Source: Microbacterium sp. MYb62 (lineage in GTDB: Bacteria > Actinomycetota > Actinomycetes > Actinomycetales > Microbacteriaceae). Taken from it: a stretch of DNA of 64,000 bases. Below are positions 15,153-24,233 of this stretch, in pieces. Made by a program: the position numbers and the translations under genes. The number at the start of each line of letters is the position of its first letter. Positions within the stretch are counted from its first letter, which is position 1. Under the pieces are notes generated by a model, which was not told where the DNA came from, did not search any database, and worked only from the letters and a program-made list of their open reading frames with translations. The DNA is taken from assembly GCF_002979475.1 (NCBI RefSeq), contig NZ_PCOY01000002.1, positions 427,135-491,134 of the forward strand. Reading direction: 5' to 3'.

Positions 15153-17165
15153 GTGAGTTCCCGCAGCGAGTCGACGAGTCGGATATCGGCGTATCGAGTC
15201 GCCGGGCTCGTCATCCTCCTCGTCGCCGCGATGGTCGCACTCGTGCTCGCGCTCCTCGTCGGCGGTGGCGCGAAGCCGCCGCTCCTGCAGGACCCCGGGC
15301 CGTTCGTGCTCTGGGGCACCCCCGTCGCCAAGCTCCTGATGAACATCGCGGGCGCCGTCATGCTCGGTTCGCTGGTGCTCGCGCTGTTCGGCCTCCGCGC
15401 GGGGGAGAGATCCTTCGACGCGGCACTGAACATCGCCTCGATCGGCGCCGCGGTCTTCACCGTCTCCGCGGGTCTCGCCGGGTTCCTCGCGTTCATGGCC
15501 GCCTTCAACCCGAAGCTCACGCTCGAGCGCGAGTTCGGCACGCAGCTCGGCCGATTCCTGCTGGAACTGCCGCTCGGTCAGTCCTGGCTCATCACCACGC
15601 TCTGCGGCGCGGTCATCACGGTGCTCGCGTTCGCCTGGCGTTCGTGGACGCCCACGCTCCTCACCGCGCTGCTCGCGGCCGCGTCCTTCCTGCCGCTCGC
15701 GACGCAGGGCCACGCCGGAGACCTGGCCGGGCACAACATCGCCGTCAACTCGATCCTCCTGCACACGATCGGCGCCGCGGTGTGGCTCGGCGGCCTCCTG
15801 CTCCTCATCCTGCTGCGGGGGAGGGGCGACGTCGACGCCGCGCGGCTGGTCGGCCGCTACTCGTCGCTCGCGATCGCCGCGTTCGCCGTCGTCGCCGTGT
15901 CCGGCGTCACGCGGTCGACTGTGGCCGTCGGCAGCTGGGATGCACTGTGGGCGACCCCGTACGGCTGGATCGTGCTCGCCAAGGTCGTGCTGCTGTGCGG
16001 GATGGGACTGCTGGGTGCCTGGTATCGCATCCGCCTCATCCCCAAGCTCGCAGGACCCCGTGCCGCGGGCTGGTTCTGGCTCCTGATCCTCTGCGAGGTC
16101 GCCCTGATGGGCCTCGCCTCCGGTGCCGCCGCCGCGCTGGCCCGCACCCCTCCGCCGACCGGCGAGACCGCCGCCTTCGCGCAGACCCCCGCGCAGATCC
16201 TGACCGGCGCGACCCTGCCTCCGGAGCTGACACTCGAGCGCTGGTTCACCGCCTGGGATTTCGACGTGCTCTGGCTCGTGGCTGCGGGCTTCGGCCTGTT
16301 CTTCTACCTCGCCGGTGTGCGACGCCTGCGGCTGCGCGGCGACCGCTGGCCGATCCATCGCACCGTGTTCTGGGTGCTCGGGATGCTGATGCTGGTCTGG
16401 GTGACCAGCGGGCCGCTCAACGCCTACCAGGAGTACCTGTTCAGCATCCACATGATGGGCCACATGATGCTGTCGATGGCCATCCCGCTGCTGATGGTCT
16501 CGGGTGCGCCCATCACGCTCGCGCTGCGTGCCATCCACAAGCGCGACGACGGCACCCGCGGCGGTCGCGAGTGGATCATGTGGGCCGTGCATTCGCCGTT
16601 CGCCCGTGTCGTCACGCACCCGTTCGTCGCGGCGGCGATCTTCATCCTGTCCCTCTGGGCCTTCTACTTCACCGACCTCGTGCGCTGGTCGATGTACGAG
16701 CACCTCGGTCACGAGTGGATGGTCATCCACTTCCTGCTCTCGGGCTACCTCTTCGTGATGAGCCTGATCGGTGCCGACCCGGTGCCCTACCGGCTGCCCT
16801 ACCCCGGACGCCTCATCACCCTGATCGCCGTCATGGCGATGCACGCCTTCTTCGGCATCGCGATCATGATGCAGGAGGGGCTGATGGTCGCCGACTGGTT
16901 CGGGGCGATGGGCCGCGACTGGGGCGCGAGTCCGATGGAAGACCAGTACGTCGGCGGCGGCATCGCGTGGTCGATCGGCGAGATCCCGACCCTGATCCTC
17001 GCGATCACGGTCGCCATCCAGTGGAGTCGCAGCGACACCAAGCTGCAGCGTCGGCGTGACCGGCACGCCGACCGCACGGGTGACGCGGAGCTCGAGGAGT
17101 ACAACGCCCAGCTCGCCGCCCTCGCCGAGCGCGACCAGAGGCGCGAGGAGCGCGGAGGCCGCTGA
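15153..17165 (+). CDS. CopD-CtaG fusion: copper import / cytochrome c oxidase assembly protein
   Basis: Large membrane protein (670 aa) with about 15 hydrophobic helices. The N-terminal half (about 20-330) resembles CopD, with conserved histidines in TQGHAGDLAGHN and TIGAAVWLGGLL. The C-terminal half (about 370-640) is a caa3-type CtaG domain with IHMMGHMMLSMA and DLVRWSMYEHLGHEW. Such fusions are common in actinobacteria and deliver copper for oxidase assembly. The GTG start follows TAGGCT (15141-15146) by 6 nt, so translation is probably leaderless. Confidence 0.9.
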   Translation: MSSRSESTSRISAYRVAGLVILLVAAMVALVLALLVGGGAKPPLLQDPGPFVLWGTPVAKLLMNIAGAVMLGSLVLALFGLRAGERSFDAALNIASIGAAVFTVSAGLAGFLAFMAAFNPKLTLEREFGTQLGRFLLELPLGQSWLITTLCGAVITVLAFAWRSWTPTLLTALLAAASFLPLATQGHAGDLAGHNIAVNSILLHTIGAAVWLGGLLLLILLRGRGDVDAARLVGRYSSLAIAAFAVVAVSGVTRSTVAVGSWDALWATPYGWIVLAKVVLLCGMGLLGAWYRIRLIPKLAGPRAAGWFWLLILCEVALMGLASGAAAALARTPPPTGETAAFAQTPAQILTGATLPPELTLERWFTAWDFDVLWLVAAGFGLFFYLAGVRRLRLRGDRWPIHRTVFWVLGMLMLVWVTSGPLNAYQEYLFSIHMMGHMMLSMAIPLLMVSGAPITLALRAIHKRDDGTRGGREWIMWAVHSPFARVVTHPFVAAAIFILSLWAFYFTDLVRWSMYEHLGHEWMVIHFLLSGYLFVMSLIGADPVPYRLPYPGRLITLIAVMAMHAFFGIAIMMQEGLMVADWFGAMGRDWGASPMEDQYVGGGIAWSIGEIPTLILAITVAIQWSRSDTKLQRRRDRHADRTGDAELEEYNAQLAALAERDQRREERGGR

Positions 17166-17186
17166 CCGCGGCGAAACCCGGCTCCG

Positions 17187-18257
17187 TCAGTCGACGGGGG
17201 GCTCGCCGGGAGAGCCGACCCTGATCGCCGCCGACCCGTCGGGCAGGATCGAGATCGTGCCGTTGAGCTGGAACGGCACGTCTTCGGACAGCGGCTCGAC
17301 GGAGCCGTCGAACAGGGAGCGGATCTCGACGTCGACGTGCGCGACGGCATTCGTGGTCGGGATCTGCCACTGCCCGCCGTCCGGGGCGACGGTGATCTGC
17401 GGCTGCGCCGCGATCGACCACTGGGGCGGAGAGGACAGGCGGTTCGTGACCCGGATGCCGAACGGGCACGCAGTCGGCTGGAGCACCTCCTGAGCGGTGC
17501 ACTTGGTGAGGAAGTCCTCGACCCGCTCCTGCACGACATCGATGAACTCGTCCGTCGGCGTCGTCTGCACGTCGAGCGGCGTGACCGCGAGAGGGGTGTC
17601 GGCGAGCACCCCCTGACCGGATGAGGTCGAGATCGGAGTGTCCACCGTCACCGAGTACAGCCCCGGAGTGAACACGAGCAGGGGCAGCGGGTCGAGTGCG
17701 GCGGCGTCCACGCCATCGCTCGACACCTGGCGGCGGTCGACCTCGAACCCGTTCATCGCGAACTTGTCCGCACCGCGCACCGTCAGTTCGACGACGGCGA
17801 GAGGACTGGTGGTGAAGCGCCAGTTGGGGGTCACGCCGGCCCAGCCGTCCTGCGCGACCAGGAACGTGCTGGTGCCGGGATGGCCGGCCGCCTGGTAGCT
17901 GACGGTGACGGCCGTGCCCCCGTCGGCGGGCTTCTCGGACTCGACCTCGACATCGGTGAGCGGCGCGAGTGCGGAGCGGCGGAGCATCGCCTCGGACGCC
18001 GCCGGGTCGATGCCGGCCTTCTCGAGGGTCTCGCGGTCGATCGCGACGCCGGGCACGCGGAGCGCGTCGGCCGCGCGACCCGAGGAGAGCAGATCGAGAT
18101 AGCGGACGACGAACGCCGAGGGGCCGTAGAACTGCTGGTAGAGGGTGGCGCCACCGGCGCCGAGAGCGGCGACGAGCACGAGGCCGACGACGGCGAGCAT
18201 CGCCAGATCGACCCCCAGGCGCGCGCGCCTGGGCGCGCTCCTCCGGTCACGCACCAT
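17187..18257 (-). CDS. Hypothetical membrane-anchored protein with repeated NTF2/lumazine-like exterior
   Basis: No characterised family recognised (356 aa). An Arg-rich N-terminus precedes one membrane segment (about 17-40). The external part contains two similar modules, each with a VVELTV or VDVEI strand pattern. Ser/Thr/Gly-rich secreted-type composition and only two cysteines (TKCTAQEVLQPTACPF), probably a disulfide, are visible. TAGACT ends 6 nt before the ATG, giving a leaderless start. It converges on the CopD-CtaG gene, 21 bp apart. Confidence 0.8.
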   Translation of the reverse strand: MVRDRRSAPRRARLGVDLAMLAVVGLVLVAALGAGGATLYQQFYGPSAFVVRYLDLLSSGRAADALRVPGVAIDRETLEKAGIDPAASEAMLRRSALAPLTDVEVESEKPADGGTAVTVSYQAAGHPGTSTFLVAQDGWAGVTPNWRFTTSPLAVVELTVRGADKFAMNGFEVDRRQVSSDGVDAAALDPLPLLVFTPGLYSVTVDTPISTSSGQGVLADTPLAVTPLDVQTTPTDEFIDVVQERVEDFLTKCTAQEVLQPTACPFGIRVTNRLSSPPQWSIAAQPQITVAPDGGQWQIPTTNAVAHVDVEIRSLFDGSVEPLSEDVPFQLNGTISILPDGSAAIRVGSPGEPPVD

Positions 18258-18329
18258 GGCGTCAGTCTAGGAGGGCGTCCTGAGGGGACGCCGAGCGTCG
18301 GCGGCCGTGCTCCGGCGGAGGGACGTAGC

Positions 18330-19757
18330 ATGGGTGGCGCCCCGTTTCCGCCTGCTGCCCCTGTGAGTGCCGTGTCCCTTCCCGCCCTGTCCGAGGAGCA
18401 GCAAGAGCTCTTCCGACTCATCGAAGACACCGGCGAGCACGTCTTCATCACCGGGCGAGCCGGCACGGGGAAGTCGACGCTGCTTCAGCATTTCGCGGCG
18501 AACACCGAGAAGCAGATCGCGATCTGCGCACCCACCGGCGTCGCGGCGCTCAACGTCGAGGGTCAGACGATCCACTCGCTGTTCCGCCTGCCGATCGGAC
18601 TGATCGGCGACGCCGACATCGACCAGAACGATGCGACCCGGCGCATCCTGAACGCGATCGAGACGCTCGTCATCGATGAGATCTCGATGGTGAACGCCGA
18701 CCTGATGGATGCGATCGACCGTTCGCTGCGTCAGGCCAGGGGGCGTCGCGGCGAGCCCTTCGGCGGGGTGCAGGTGGTCATGTTCGGCGACCCCTACCAG
18801 CTCGCCCCCGTTCCGCCGCGTGGCGACGAGGCCCGCTACGTGCAGGACCACTACCGCTCGTTCTGGTTCTTCGATGCGAAGGTGTGGGCCGGCGGATCCG
18901 GGATCTCCGACCAGGAGGGCCTGTTCCAGGTCGACACGCGCGCAGAACTGCACGTGCGCGAGCTCGTGCAGATCCATCGGCAGTCCGATGACGGGTTCAA
19001 GTCGATGCTCAACGCCGTGCGTTACGGCCGGGTGACCGCCGAGATCGCCGGGGTGCTGAACACGCAGGGCGCGCGCACGCCGCCGGAGCCGGAGCCGGGT
19101 GAGGTGCCGATGATCACGCTCGCCACCCGCAACGACATCGTGAACAGCATCAACAGCCGCCACCTCGCGGCGCTGCCGGGCAAGGAGCAGACGGCGCGCG
19201 CCGAGGTCAGCGGCGACTTCGGACGCGGCGAGGCCTCGTTGCCAGCCGAGTCCGAGCTGAAGCTGAAGGTCGGAGCGCAGGTGATGTTCCTGCGCAACGA
19301 CACGGCGATGTCGGGGGAGCCTCCTCGCTGGGTGAACGGCACCATCGGCACGGTGACGCGCATCCTCGGCAGCGCGGTGCGCGTCGACATCGACGGTGAG
19401 GAGGTCGATGTCGAACCCGCCGTCTGGGAACGATTCCGGTACGCCTACGACCAGAACACGAAGAAGCTCTCCCGCGACGTGGTGGCCGAGTTCACCCAGT
19501 TCCCGCTGCGGCTGGCCTGGGCGGTCACGATCCACAAGTCGCAGGGCAAGACCTATGAGCGCGCCATCATCGACCTCGGCTCCGGGGCGTTCGCACCGGG
19601 GCAGACGTATGTCGCCCTCAGCAGGCTGACCTCGCTCGAGGGGCTGTACCTGTCGCGGGCGCTGCGTCCTCGCGACATCCGCGTGGACGAAGACGTGCGT
19701 CGGTTCATGCGCGACGCCTGGCTCGCGGCGTCGACGCCCGAGCTCCCGAAAGCCTGA
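18330..19757 (+). CDS. PIF1/RecD-like ATP-dependent helicase
   Basis: Superfamily 1 helicase (475 aa). Walker A is GRAGTGKSTLLQ (about 41-52) and Walker B VIDEISM, with the sensor region MFGDPYQLAPVPPRG. The C-terminal motif is AWAVTIHKSQGKTYERAIID, and the final YVALSRLTSLEGLYL is typical of PIF1-like proteins. GGAGGG lies 7 nt before the chosen ATG; GTG codons at 18363 and 18372 are alternatives. It probably acts on replication or recombination intermediates and stands alone in its transcription unit. Confidence 0.9.
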   Translation: MGGAPFPPAAPVSAVSLPALSEEQQELFRLIEDTGEHVFITGRAGTGKSTLLQHFAANTEKQIAICAPTGVAALNVEGQTIHSLFRLPIGLIGDADIDQNDATRRILNAIETLVIDEISMVNADLMDAIDRSLRQARGRRGEPFGGVQVVMFGDPYQLAPVPPRGDEARYVQDHYRSFWFFDAKVWAGGSGISDQEGLFQVDTRAELHVRELVQIHRQSDDGFKSMLNAVRYGRVTAEIAGVLNTQGARTPPEPEPGEVPMITLATRNDIVNSINSRHLAALPGKEQTARAEVSGDFGRGEASLPAESELKLKVGAQVMFLRNDTAMSGEPPRWVNGTIGTVTRILGSAVRVDIDGEEVDVEPAVWERFRYAYDQNTKKLSRDVVAEFTQFPLRLAWAVTIHKSQGKTYERAIIDLGSGAFAPGQTYVALSRLTSLEGLYLSRALRPRDIRVDEDVRRFMRDAWLAASTPELPKA

Positions 19758-19798
19758 GTCCCCTCGGGCCCGGCTTCCCTCGGGCGGGCGAACCCGGT

Positions 19799-20446
19799 TC
19801 AGGCGGCGGCGCGGGCGCGGTCGAGGTCTTCGAACAGCTCGGTGTTGAAGCGGTAGGCGAGCAGAACCTCGTCGATCACGCGCTCGCGCTCGGCGTCGTC
19901 CCAGGGGGCGGCATCGAGCTGCTCGCGGTAGACGTCCTTGAAGGCGGAGGGGTCGGCGATGTCGTCGAAGAGATAGAAGCCGATGCCGTTGGTCTCGAAG
20001 CCGAAGCGTCGGGCCATCACGCGGCCGATGAAGATGCCGCCGGACAGATCGCCGAGGTAGCGGGTGTAGTGGTGCGCGACGAAGCCGCCGGCCCAGGTGG
20101 CCCCGACCTGACGGATGCGGTCGACGTAGCGCTGCGTGGTCGGCAGCGGAACGATCTGCGCGCGCCAGTCGGCGCCGAGCAGGAACTCGAGGTCGGCTTC
20201 GAGCGCCGGCAGGCGCGTGAGCTTGTCGCTGAGGAAGACGGCGGCCACCGGATCCTGGCGCATGCGCTCGCCGGCACCCTCCAGGGCCTCGTAGATGAAG
20301 TAATGCTGAGCGACGAGCGAGATGTAGTCCTCGCGTGAGCCCTCACCCTTCAGCAGGTCGGACATGAAGCCGGCGGTCTCGCTGCGGGAATGCGATCCGG
20401 ACGAGCGCTCGCGCAGGGCGGCGGAGAAGGAGAGGATCTCGGACAT
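19799..20446 (-). CDS. hmuO: Haem oxygenase (biliverdin-producing)
   Basis: Degrades haem to biliverdin, CO and Fe2+ (215 aa, normal length). The proximal haem ligand is His19 in GSHSRSETAGFM. The distal helix carries YLGDLSGGIFIGR, with the flexible glycines needed for oxygen activation. A DtxR-type box overlaps its -10, and TACACT ends 6 nt before the ATG, so it should be iron-repressed and leaderless. The DUF2470 gene 72 bp upstream on the same strand fits a haem-utilisation context. Confidence 0.93.
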   Translation of the reverse strand: MSEILSFSAALRERSSGSHSRSETAGFMSDLLKGEGSREDYISLVAQHYFIYEALEGAGERMRQDPVAAVFLSDKLTRLPALEADLEFLLGADWRAQIVPLPTTQRYVDRIRQVGATWAGGFVAHHYTRYLGDLSGGIFIGRVMARRFGFETNGIGFYLFDDIADPSAFKDVYREQLDAAPWDDAERERVIDEVLLAYRFNTELFEDLDRARAAA

Positions 20447-20452
20447 TCCCTC

Positions 20453-20475
20453 AGTGTAAGGCTCGCCTTACCTGA
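20453..20475 (-). promoter_or_regulatory. DtxR/IdeR-like iron box over the haem oxygenase promoter
   Basis: TAAGGCTCGCCTTACCTGA (20457-20475) fits the DtxR consensus TWAGGTWAGSCTWACCTWA at 16 of 19 positions. It includes a perfect GTAAGGC-TC-GCCTTAC inverted repeat (20456-20471). It overlaps the -10 TACACT (complement of 20453-20458). Iron-dependent repression is inferred. Confidence 0.8.
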
Positions 20476-20518
20476 TGCGAAAGTCGGGAATCCCGGTCGT
20501 CGTCGCTCCGGTGATGTC

Positions 20519-20848
20519 TCAGGCGTGCGGGCGGGGCTCGACTCCGAGACGCGCGCACGCGGCGTCGTAGAGGGCGACGACCTCGCGGCGGACGGCCGGA
20601 CGCTCCGTGATCGGTCCTCCGGGCCACGGGACACGCAGCTCGGAGACGACTCCGCCGTGTGTGATGTCCCACACCCCGGCGTCCCCGTCGAACCCGGTCA
20701 TCACGGCATCCGTGATCTCGGCACCGGACGGGGTGACACCGGACGGCTCGGCGAACGCGCGAGCGATGAGGAGGTTGTCGTCGGTGTGGTCGCCGTTCAT
20801 GTGGCGGAGGACGGCGGTGATCACATCGGAATCGAAGGCGTGGGGCAC
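20519..20848 (-). CDS. DUF2470 protein, haem-utilisation type
   Basis: Small protein (109 aa) with the DUF2470 signature HMNGDHTDDNLLIARAF (about 16-32). The domain occurs at the C-terminus of HugZ/PhuZ-like haem-degrading proteins; here it is free-standing. The reading frame opens earlier, but TAGAGT lies 7 nt before the GTG at 20848, which fits a leaderless start. It lies upstream of the iron-regulated haem oxygenase on the same strand, suggesting a haem-binding or accessory role (inference). Confidence 0.8.
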   Translation of the reverse strand: MPHAFDSDVITAVLRHMNGDHTDDNLLIARAFAEPSGVTPSGAEITDAVMTGFDGDAGVWDITHGGVVSELRVPWPGGPITERPAVRREVVALYDAACARLGVEPRPHA

Positions 20849-20945
20849 GCTCACAACTCTACGCACGGGCGAGAGGCCCGTCGCGGGGCCGACTTTCAGC
20901 ATCCGCGCTCTAGACTCGGGAGACACGTCCTCGGGGGTTCCTTCC

Positions 20946-22232
20946 ATGCAGCTTCTCTCGTCGCGCCGGTGGCGCGCCGCAACGGCCACTGCGGCCGTGC
21001 TCGCTCTCGTCCTCACCGGATGCTCGCCCGAAGACTCGTTCTCGTACACACCACCGGCTCAGGTCGACGGGCCGCTCCCGGACGACACGGTCGCCGCGAT
21101 GCAGGCCGCCGTCGACAACGCGCTCGCCGCCTCCGGCGCTTCGGGCGCGATCGTCGGCGTGTGGGCACCGTGGAGCGGAAGCTGGGTGACCGGGATCGGC
21201 ACGCAGGAGCGGGACGGCACCGGGGAGCTGTCGACCGACATGTCCTTCCGGATCGCCGACGTCACCCGACTGATGACCTGCGACGTCCTCTACGCCCTCG
21301 CCGACGAGGGAACGGTCGAGCTCGACGCGCTCGTCCCCGACTACGTCTCGGGCGTCGCCGACATGGAAGACGTCACGCTCGTCGACCTGTGCAACGGCAC
21401 CAGTGGTGCGGGCTCGTCCGACGAGACCGTCAAGGGGGCCTGGCTGAACACTCCTGAGCGCATCTGGGCACCGCTGGAGCTCGCCGGCTACGGCCTCGCA
21501 CGGGAACGACTGGCACCGCGCACGGCCTACCGCGACTCGGACGCCGGCTATCTGCTGCTGGGCCTCGCCCTCGAGCGCGCCTCGGGGAAGACGGCATCCG
21601 AGCTCATCGCCGAATACGTCTCGGCGCCCCTCGACCTCCCGAACACCTCGCTTCCGGGATCGGCGCCGGCGGCTCCTGGCACCGGCCCCGTGCTGAACGG
21701 CCACTACCTCAACCCGGTCGAAGGCGGCTACGACTGCGCCGCCCCGGTCGACATCACGACCCTCTCGGCGAGCTCCGGCTTCACGGACTCCGGTGCGGTG
21801 TCCACGATCACCGAACTCGGTCGCTACGCCCAGGCGGAGGCCACGCAGGCGCTGCGTACCAAGGAGAAGCCGGATCGCTTCGGCGCCCCGCTCCCGGCCG
21901 CCGACGGCGCCCCGTCCTGGTACCAGTCCACCGGAGGCGCCTATCTGGTCGGGTCGATGATCGGTCAGCACGGTTGGGCTCCCGGTTACGCCACGGCGGC
22001 ATACTCCGACCCGGCGACCGGGTTCACGGTGGCCGTCGTGCTGAACAACTCGACGACGGGTGCGCAGTTCGCCCAGCAGCTCTCCTGGGAGCTCGCCGCG
22101 ATCGCATCGAAGGCACCTGCCGCCGACGGTCAGACGGCGCCGGAGTTCGGCCTCCCGTTCACCGCGGAGCAGTACCACCAGGCGATCATCGACGCCGCGA
22201 TCCCCTGCGTGGCGCCCCCGGCCGCGGAGTGA
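20946..22232 (+). CDS. Beta-lactamase-fold lipoprotein, predicted catalytically inactive
   Basis: Exported lipoprotein (428 aa) with lipobox LVLTGC (Cys26) and the serine beta-lactamase/DD-peptidase fold. The usual SxxK motif is replaced by DVTR (105-108), so the nucleophile Ser and the Lys are gone. The YSN motif is DSD (197-199). The family HTSG motif is NGTSG. A third-motif-like HGWAPGY remains. The fold is intact without gaps, so this looks like a maintained pseudoenzyme, perhaps binding peptidoglycan or a partner protein. TAGACT at 20911-20916 is a likely -10. Confidence 0.85.
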   Translation: MQLLSSRRWRAATATAAVLALVLTGCSPEDSFSYTPPAQVDGPLPDDTVAAMQAAVDNALAASGASGAIVGVWAPWSGSWVTGIGTQERDGTGELSTDMSFRIADVTRLMTCDVLYALADEGTVELDALVPDYVSGVADMEDVTLVDLCNGTSGAGSSDETVKGAWLNTPERIWAPLELAGYGLARERLAPRTAYRDSDAGYLLLGLALERASGKTASELIAEYVSAPLDLPNTSLPGSAPAAPGTGPVLNGHYLNPVEGGYDCAAPVDITTLSASSGFTDSGAVSTITELGRYAQAEATQALRTKEKPDRFGAPLPAADGAPSWYQSTGGAYLVGSMIGQHGWAPGYATAAYSDPATGFTVAVVLNNSTTGAQFAQQLSWELAAIASKAPAADGQTAPEFGLPFTAEQYHQAIIDAAIPCVAPPAAE

Positions 22233-22269
22233 TCCCGGCCTGAGCGGGCGGCCGCGCGAAGGAGCGACG

Positions 22270-23286
22270 ATGGCGATCATCGACAATGCGATCTACGTGG
22301 ACGGCGTCCGCACCGAGAATCCGCGTAGTCTCAGCGAGACCTTCGAGCGCATGCGCGAGCGCGGCGGCATGGGGTGGATCGGCCTCTACCGGCCGAGTGA
22401 GCAGGAGATCCGCGAGGTCGCCGACGAGTTCGGCATCCACGCCCTCGTCGTGGAGGACGCGCTCTCCGGTCACCAGCGCGCCAAGCTCGAGCGCTACGGC
22501 GAGGTGCTGTTCATGGTGCTGCGCCCGGCCCGCTATCTCGACGACGTCGAGGAGGTCGAGTTCGGCGAGGTGCATGTGCTCGTCGGCCCCGACTTCGTGG
22601 TGACGATCCGGCACGCGGAGTCCCCCGACCTGGGCCGGGTCCGGCGGCGGCTGGAGGCCGACCCCGCGCTGCTCGCCCATGGTCCCGAGGCCGTGCTGTA
22701 CGCCATCCTCGACGAGGTCGTCGACGAGTACACACCGGTTCTCGCCGGACTCGAGAACGACATCGACGAGATCGAGAGCCAGCTGTTCGAAGAGGACACC
22801 GATGCCACGCAGCGCATCTACGACCTGGGCAGGGAGGTCATCGACTTCCAGCGCGCCACGCAGCCGCTGTCCGGCATGCTGGAGGCGTTGCTGCGGGGGT
22901 CGGACAAGTACCACGTGAGCGAGGAGCTGCTGCGGTACCTCCGCGACGTGCTCGATCACACACTGCGCGTGAGCGACCGCGCGACGACGTTCCGCACCGT
23001 GCTCGACAACGCCCTCACGGTGGAGTCGACGATCGTCGCGCGTCGGCAGAACGAGGAGATGCGGCGGATGACGGAGCTCAGCATCCGCCAGAACGACGAG
23101 GTCAAGAAGATCTCGGGCTGGGCGGCGATCCTGTTCGCCCCGACGCTGGTCGGCACGATCTACGGCATGAACTTCGATCACATGCCGGAGCTGCACTGGA
23201 TGCTCGGCTATCCCATGGCGGTGGGGCTGATGATCGCCCTCGGCTTCGGCCTCTACGCGGCGTTCAAGCGCAAGGGCTGGCTGTAG
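22270..23286 (+). CDS. corA: CorA-family magnesium/cobalt transporter
   Basis: Pentameric Mg2+ channel (338 aa). A large cytoplasmic domain (1-275) with long helices is followed by two C-terminal membrane helices and the selectivity motif YGMNF near 297-301. The short basic tail FKRKGWL is typical. GAAGGAG precedes the ATG by 5 nt. It starts 37 bp after the lipoprotein gene and may be co-transcribed with it. Confidence 0.94.
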   Translation: MAIIDNAIYVDGVRTENPRSLSETFERMRERGGMGWIGLYRPSEQEIREVADEFGIHALVVEDALSGHQRAKLERYGEVLFMVLRPARYLDDVEEVEFGEVHVLVGPDFVVTIRHAESPDLGRVRRRLEADPALLAHGPEAVLYAILDEVVDEYTPVLAGLENDIDEIESQLFEEDTDATQRIYDLGREVIDFQRATQPLSGMLEALLRGSDKYHVSEELLRYLRDVLDHTLRVSDRATTFRTVLDNALTVESTIVARRQNEEMRRMTELSIRQNDEVKKISGWAAILFAPTLVGTIYGMNFDHMPELHWMLGYPMAVGLMIALGFGLYAAFKRKGWL

Positions 23287-23360
23287 GACTGTCCGGATCC
23301 CTGCGAACACTGGCCGTGCGGCATCTTGTCCCGGTTCGACGTGACGGGCACGATGAGCGC

Positions 23361-23936
23361 ATGAACACACCCACCGCCACGGCTCTGCTCGTCATCGACG
23401 CGCAGGAGTCGTTCCGTCGACGAAGCGATGACTGGGAGCGCACCGCGAACCCCGCGGTGCTCGACAACATCGCTCTCCTCGTCGCCCACGCCCGCGACAC
23501 CGGAGACCAGGTGGTGTGGATCACCCACTCCGAGCCGGGCAGCGGAGGCGTGTTCGACCCTGCACAGGGATTCGTGCGCGTGATCGACCGGTTCGCACCG
23601 CGGGAGTCCGAGCCCGCCCTCGTGAAGACCACCATCAACGCCTTCGGGTCGACCGATCTCGAGGAGCAGCTGCGCCGGGCCGGCGTCGGCCGCGTCGTGA
23701 TCTGCGGCATCCGCACCGAGCAGTGCTGCGAGACCACGGCGCGCGTGGCCGCCGATCTCGGGTTCGACGTCGAGTTCGTCACGGATGCGACCACGACCTC
23801 GGCCATCCCGGAGCGGGGTGCGCTCGCCGCCGTCTCCGGGGAGGACATCATGCGCCGCACCGAGAGCATCCTCGCGGCGCGCGGCTTCGCCACGATCACG
23901 AGCACGCGGGAACGGGTCGGAGCGGTCGCGAGGTAG
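23361..23936 (+). CDS. Isochorismatase-family cysteine hydrolase
   Basis: Cytoplasmic hydrolase (191 aa) with the Asp-Lys-Cys triad of the family. The Asp is in LLVIDAQESF (about 9-18), Lys in LVKTTINAF, and the nucleophile Cys in ICGIRTEQCCETTARVA (two adjacent cysteines). The substrate may be an amide such as a nicotinamide-like compound; it is not deducible. TTGTCC (23326-23331), 17 bp, CACGAT and then a 6-nt gap to the ATG suggest a weak leaderless promoter. Confidence 0.88.
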   Translation: MNTPTATALLVIDAQESFRRRSDDWERTANPAVLDNIALLVAHARDTGDQVVWITHSEPGSGGVFDPAQGFVRVIDRFAPRESEPALVKTTINAFGSTDLEEQLRRAGVGRVVICGIRTEQCCETTARVAADLGFDVEFVTDATTTSAIPERGALAAVSGEDIMRRTESILAARGFATITSTRERVGAVAR

Positions 23937-23969
23937 GCGCCCGTCCCCGCACTCTCTCGATCGAGCGCG

Positions 23970-24233
23970 TCAGTCCGCGTTGTCGTCCGCGGTGTCGGCC
24001 GTGGTGTCGTCCTCGGTGTCGGCCTCGGGCATCCCGGGCCCGGGTCCCGGACGCACCGGTGCCTCCGGAGCGATGTCGATGCGGGTGTTGCCGTCGTGCT
24101 CGCTGACCTCGATGCGGGGCGCGGCATCGGCCTCCGTGGCATCCGGCGCCGCGGTGAGCTGGTCGTGACGCTTCTCGGCGCTCGTCATCCCGTCGTCGGG
24201 TGTGTGGTCCGGGGTGTTCTCAGGCGTGCTCAT
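23970..24233 (-). CDS. Small acidic hypothetical protein
   Basis: An 87-aa protein, highly acidic and rich in Asp, Thr, Ala and Pro, with no hydrophobic segment; probably disordered apart from IEVSEHDGNTRIDI. AGAAGGAGA precedes the ATG, which lies inside the end of the upstream permease gene (14-nt overlap). It is therefore probably co-translated with the amino acid permease. No family recognised. Confidence 0.65.
   Translation of the reverse strand: MSTPENTPDHTPDDGMTSAEKRHDQLTAAPDATEADAAPRIEVSEHDGNTRIDIAPEAPVRPGPGPGMPEADTEDDTTADTADDNAD

Noticed and set aside
14712..17066. 784-codon minus-strand frame opposite HU and CopD-CtaG
   Set aside because: Antisense shadow of two well-supported genes; highly charged low-complexity translation.
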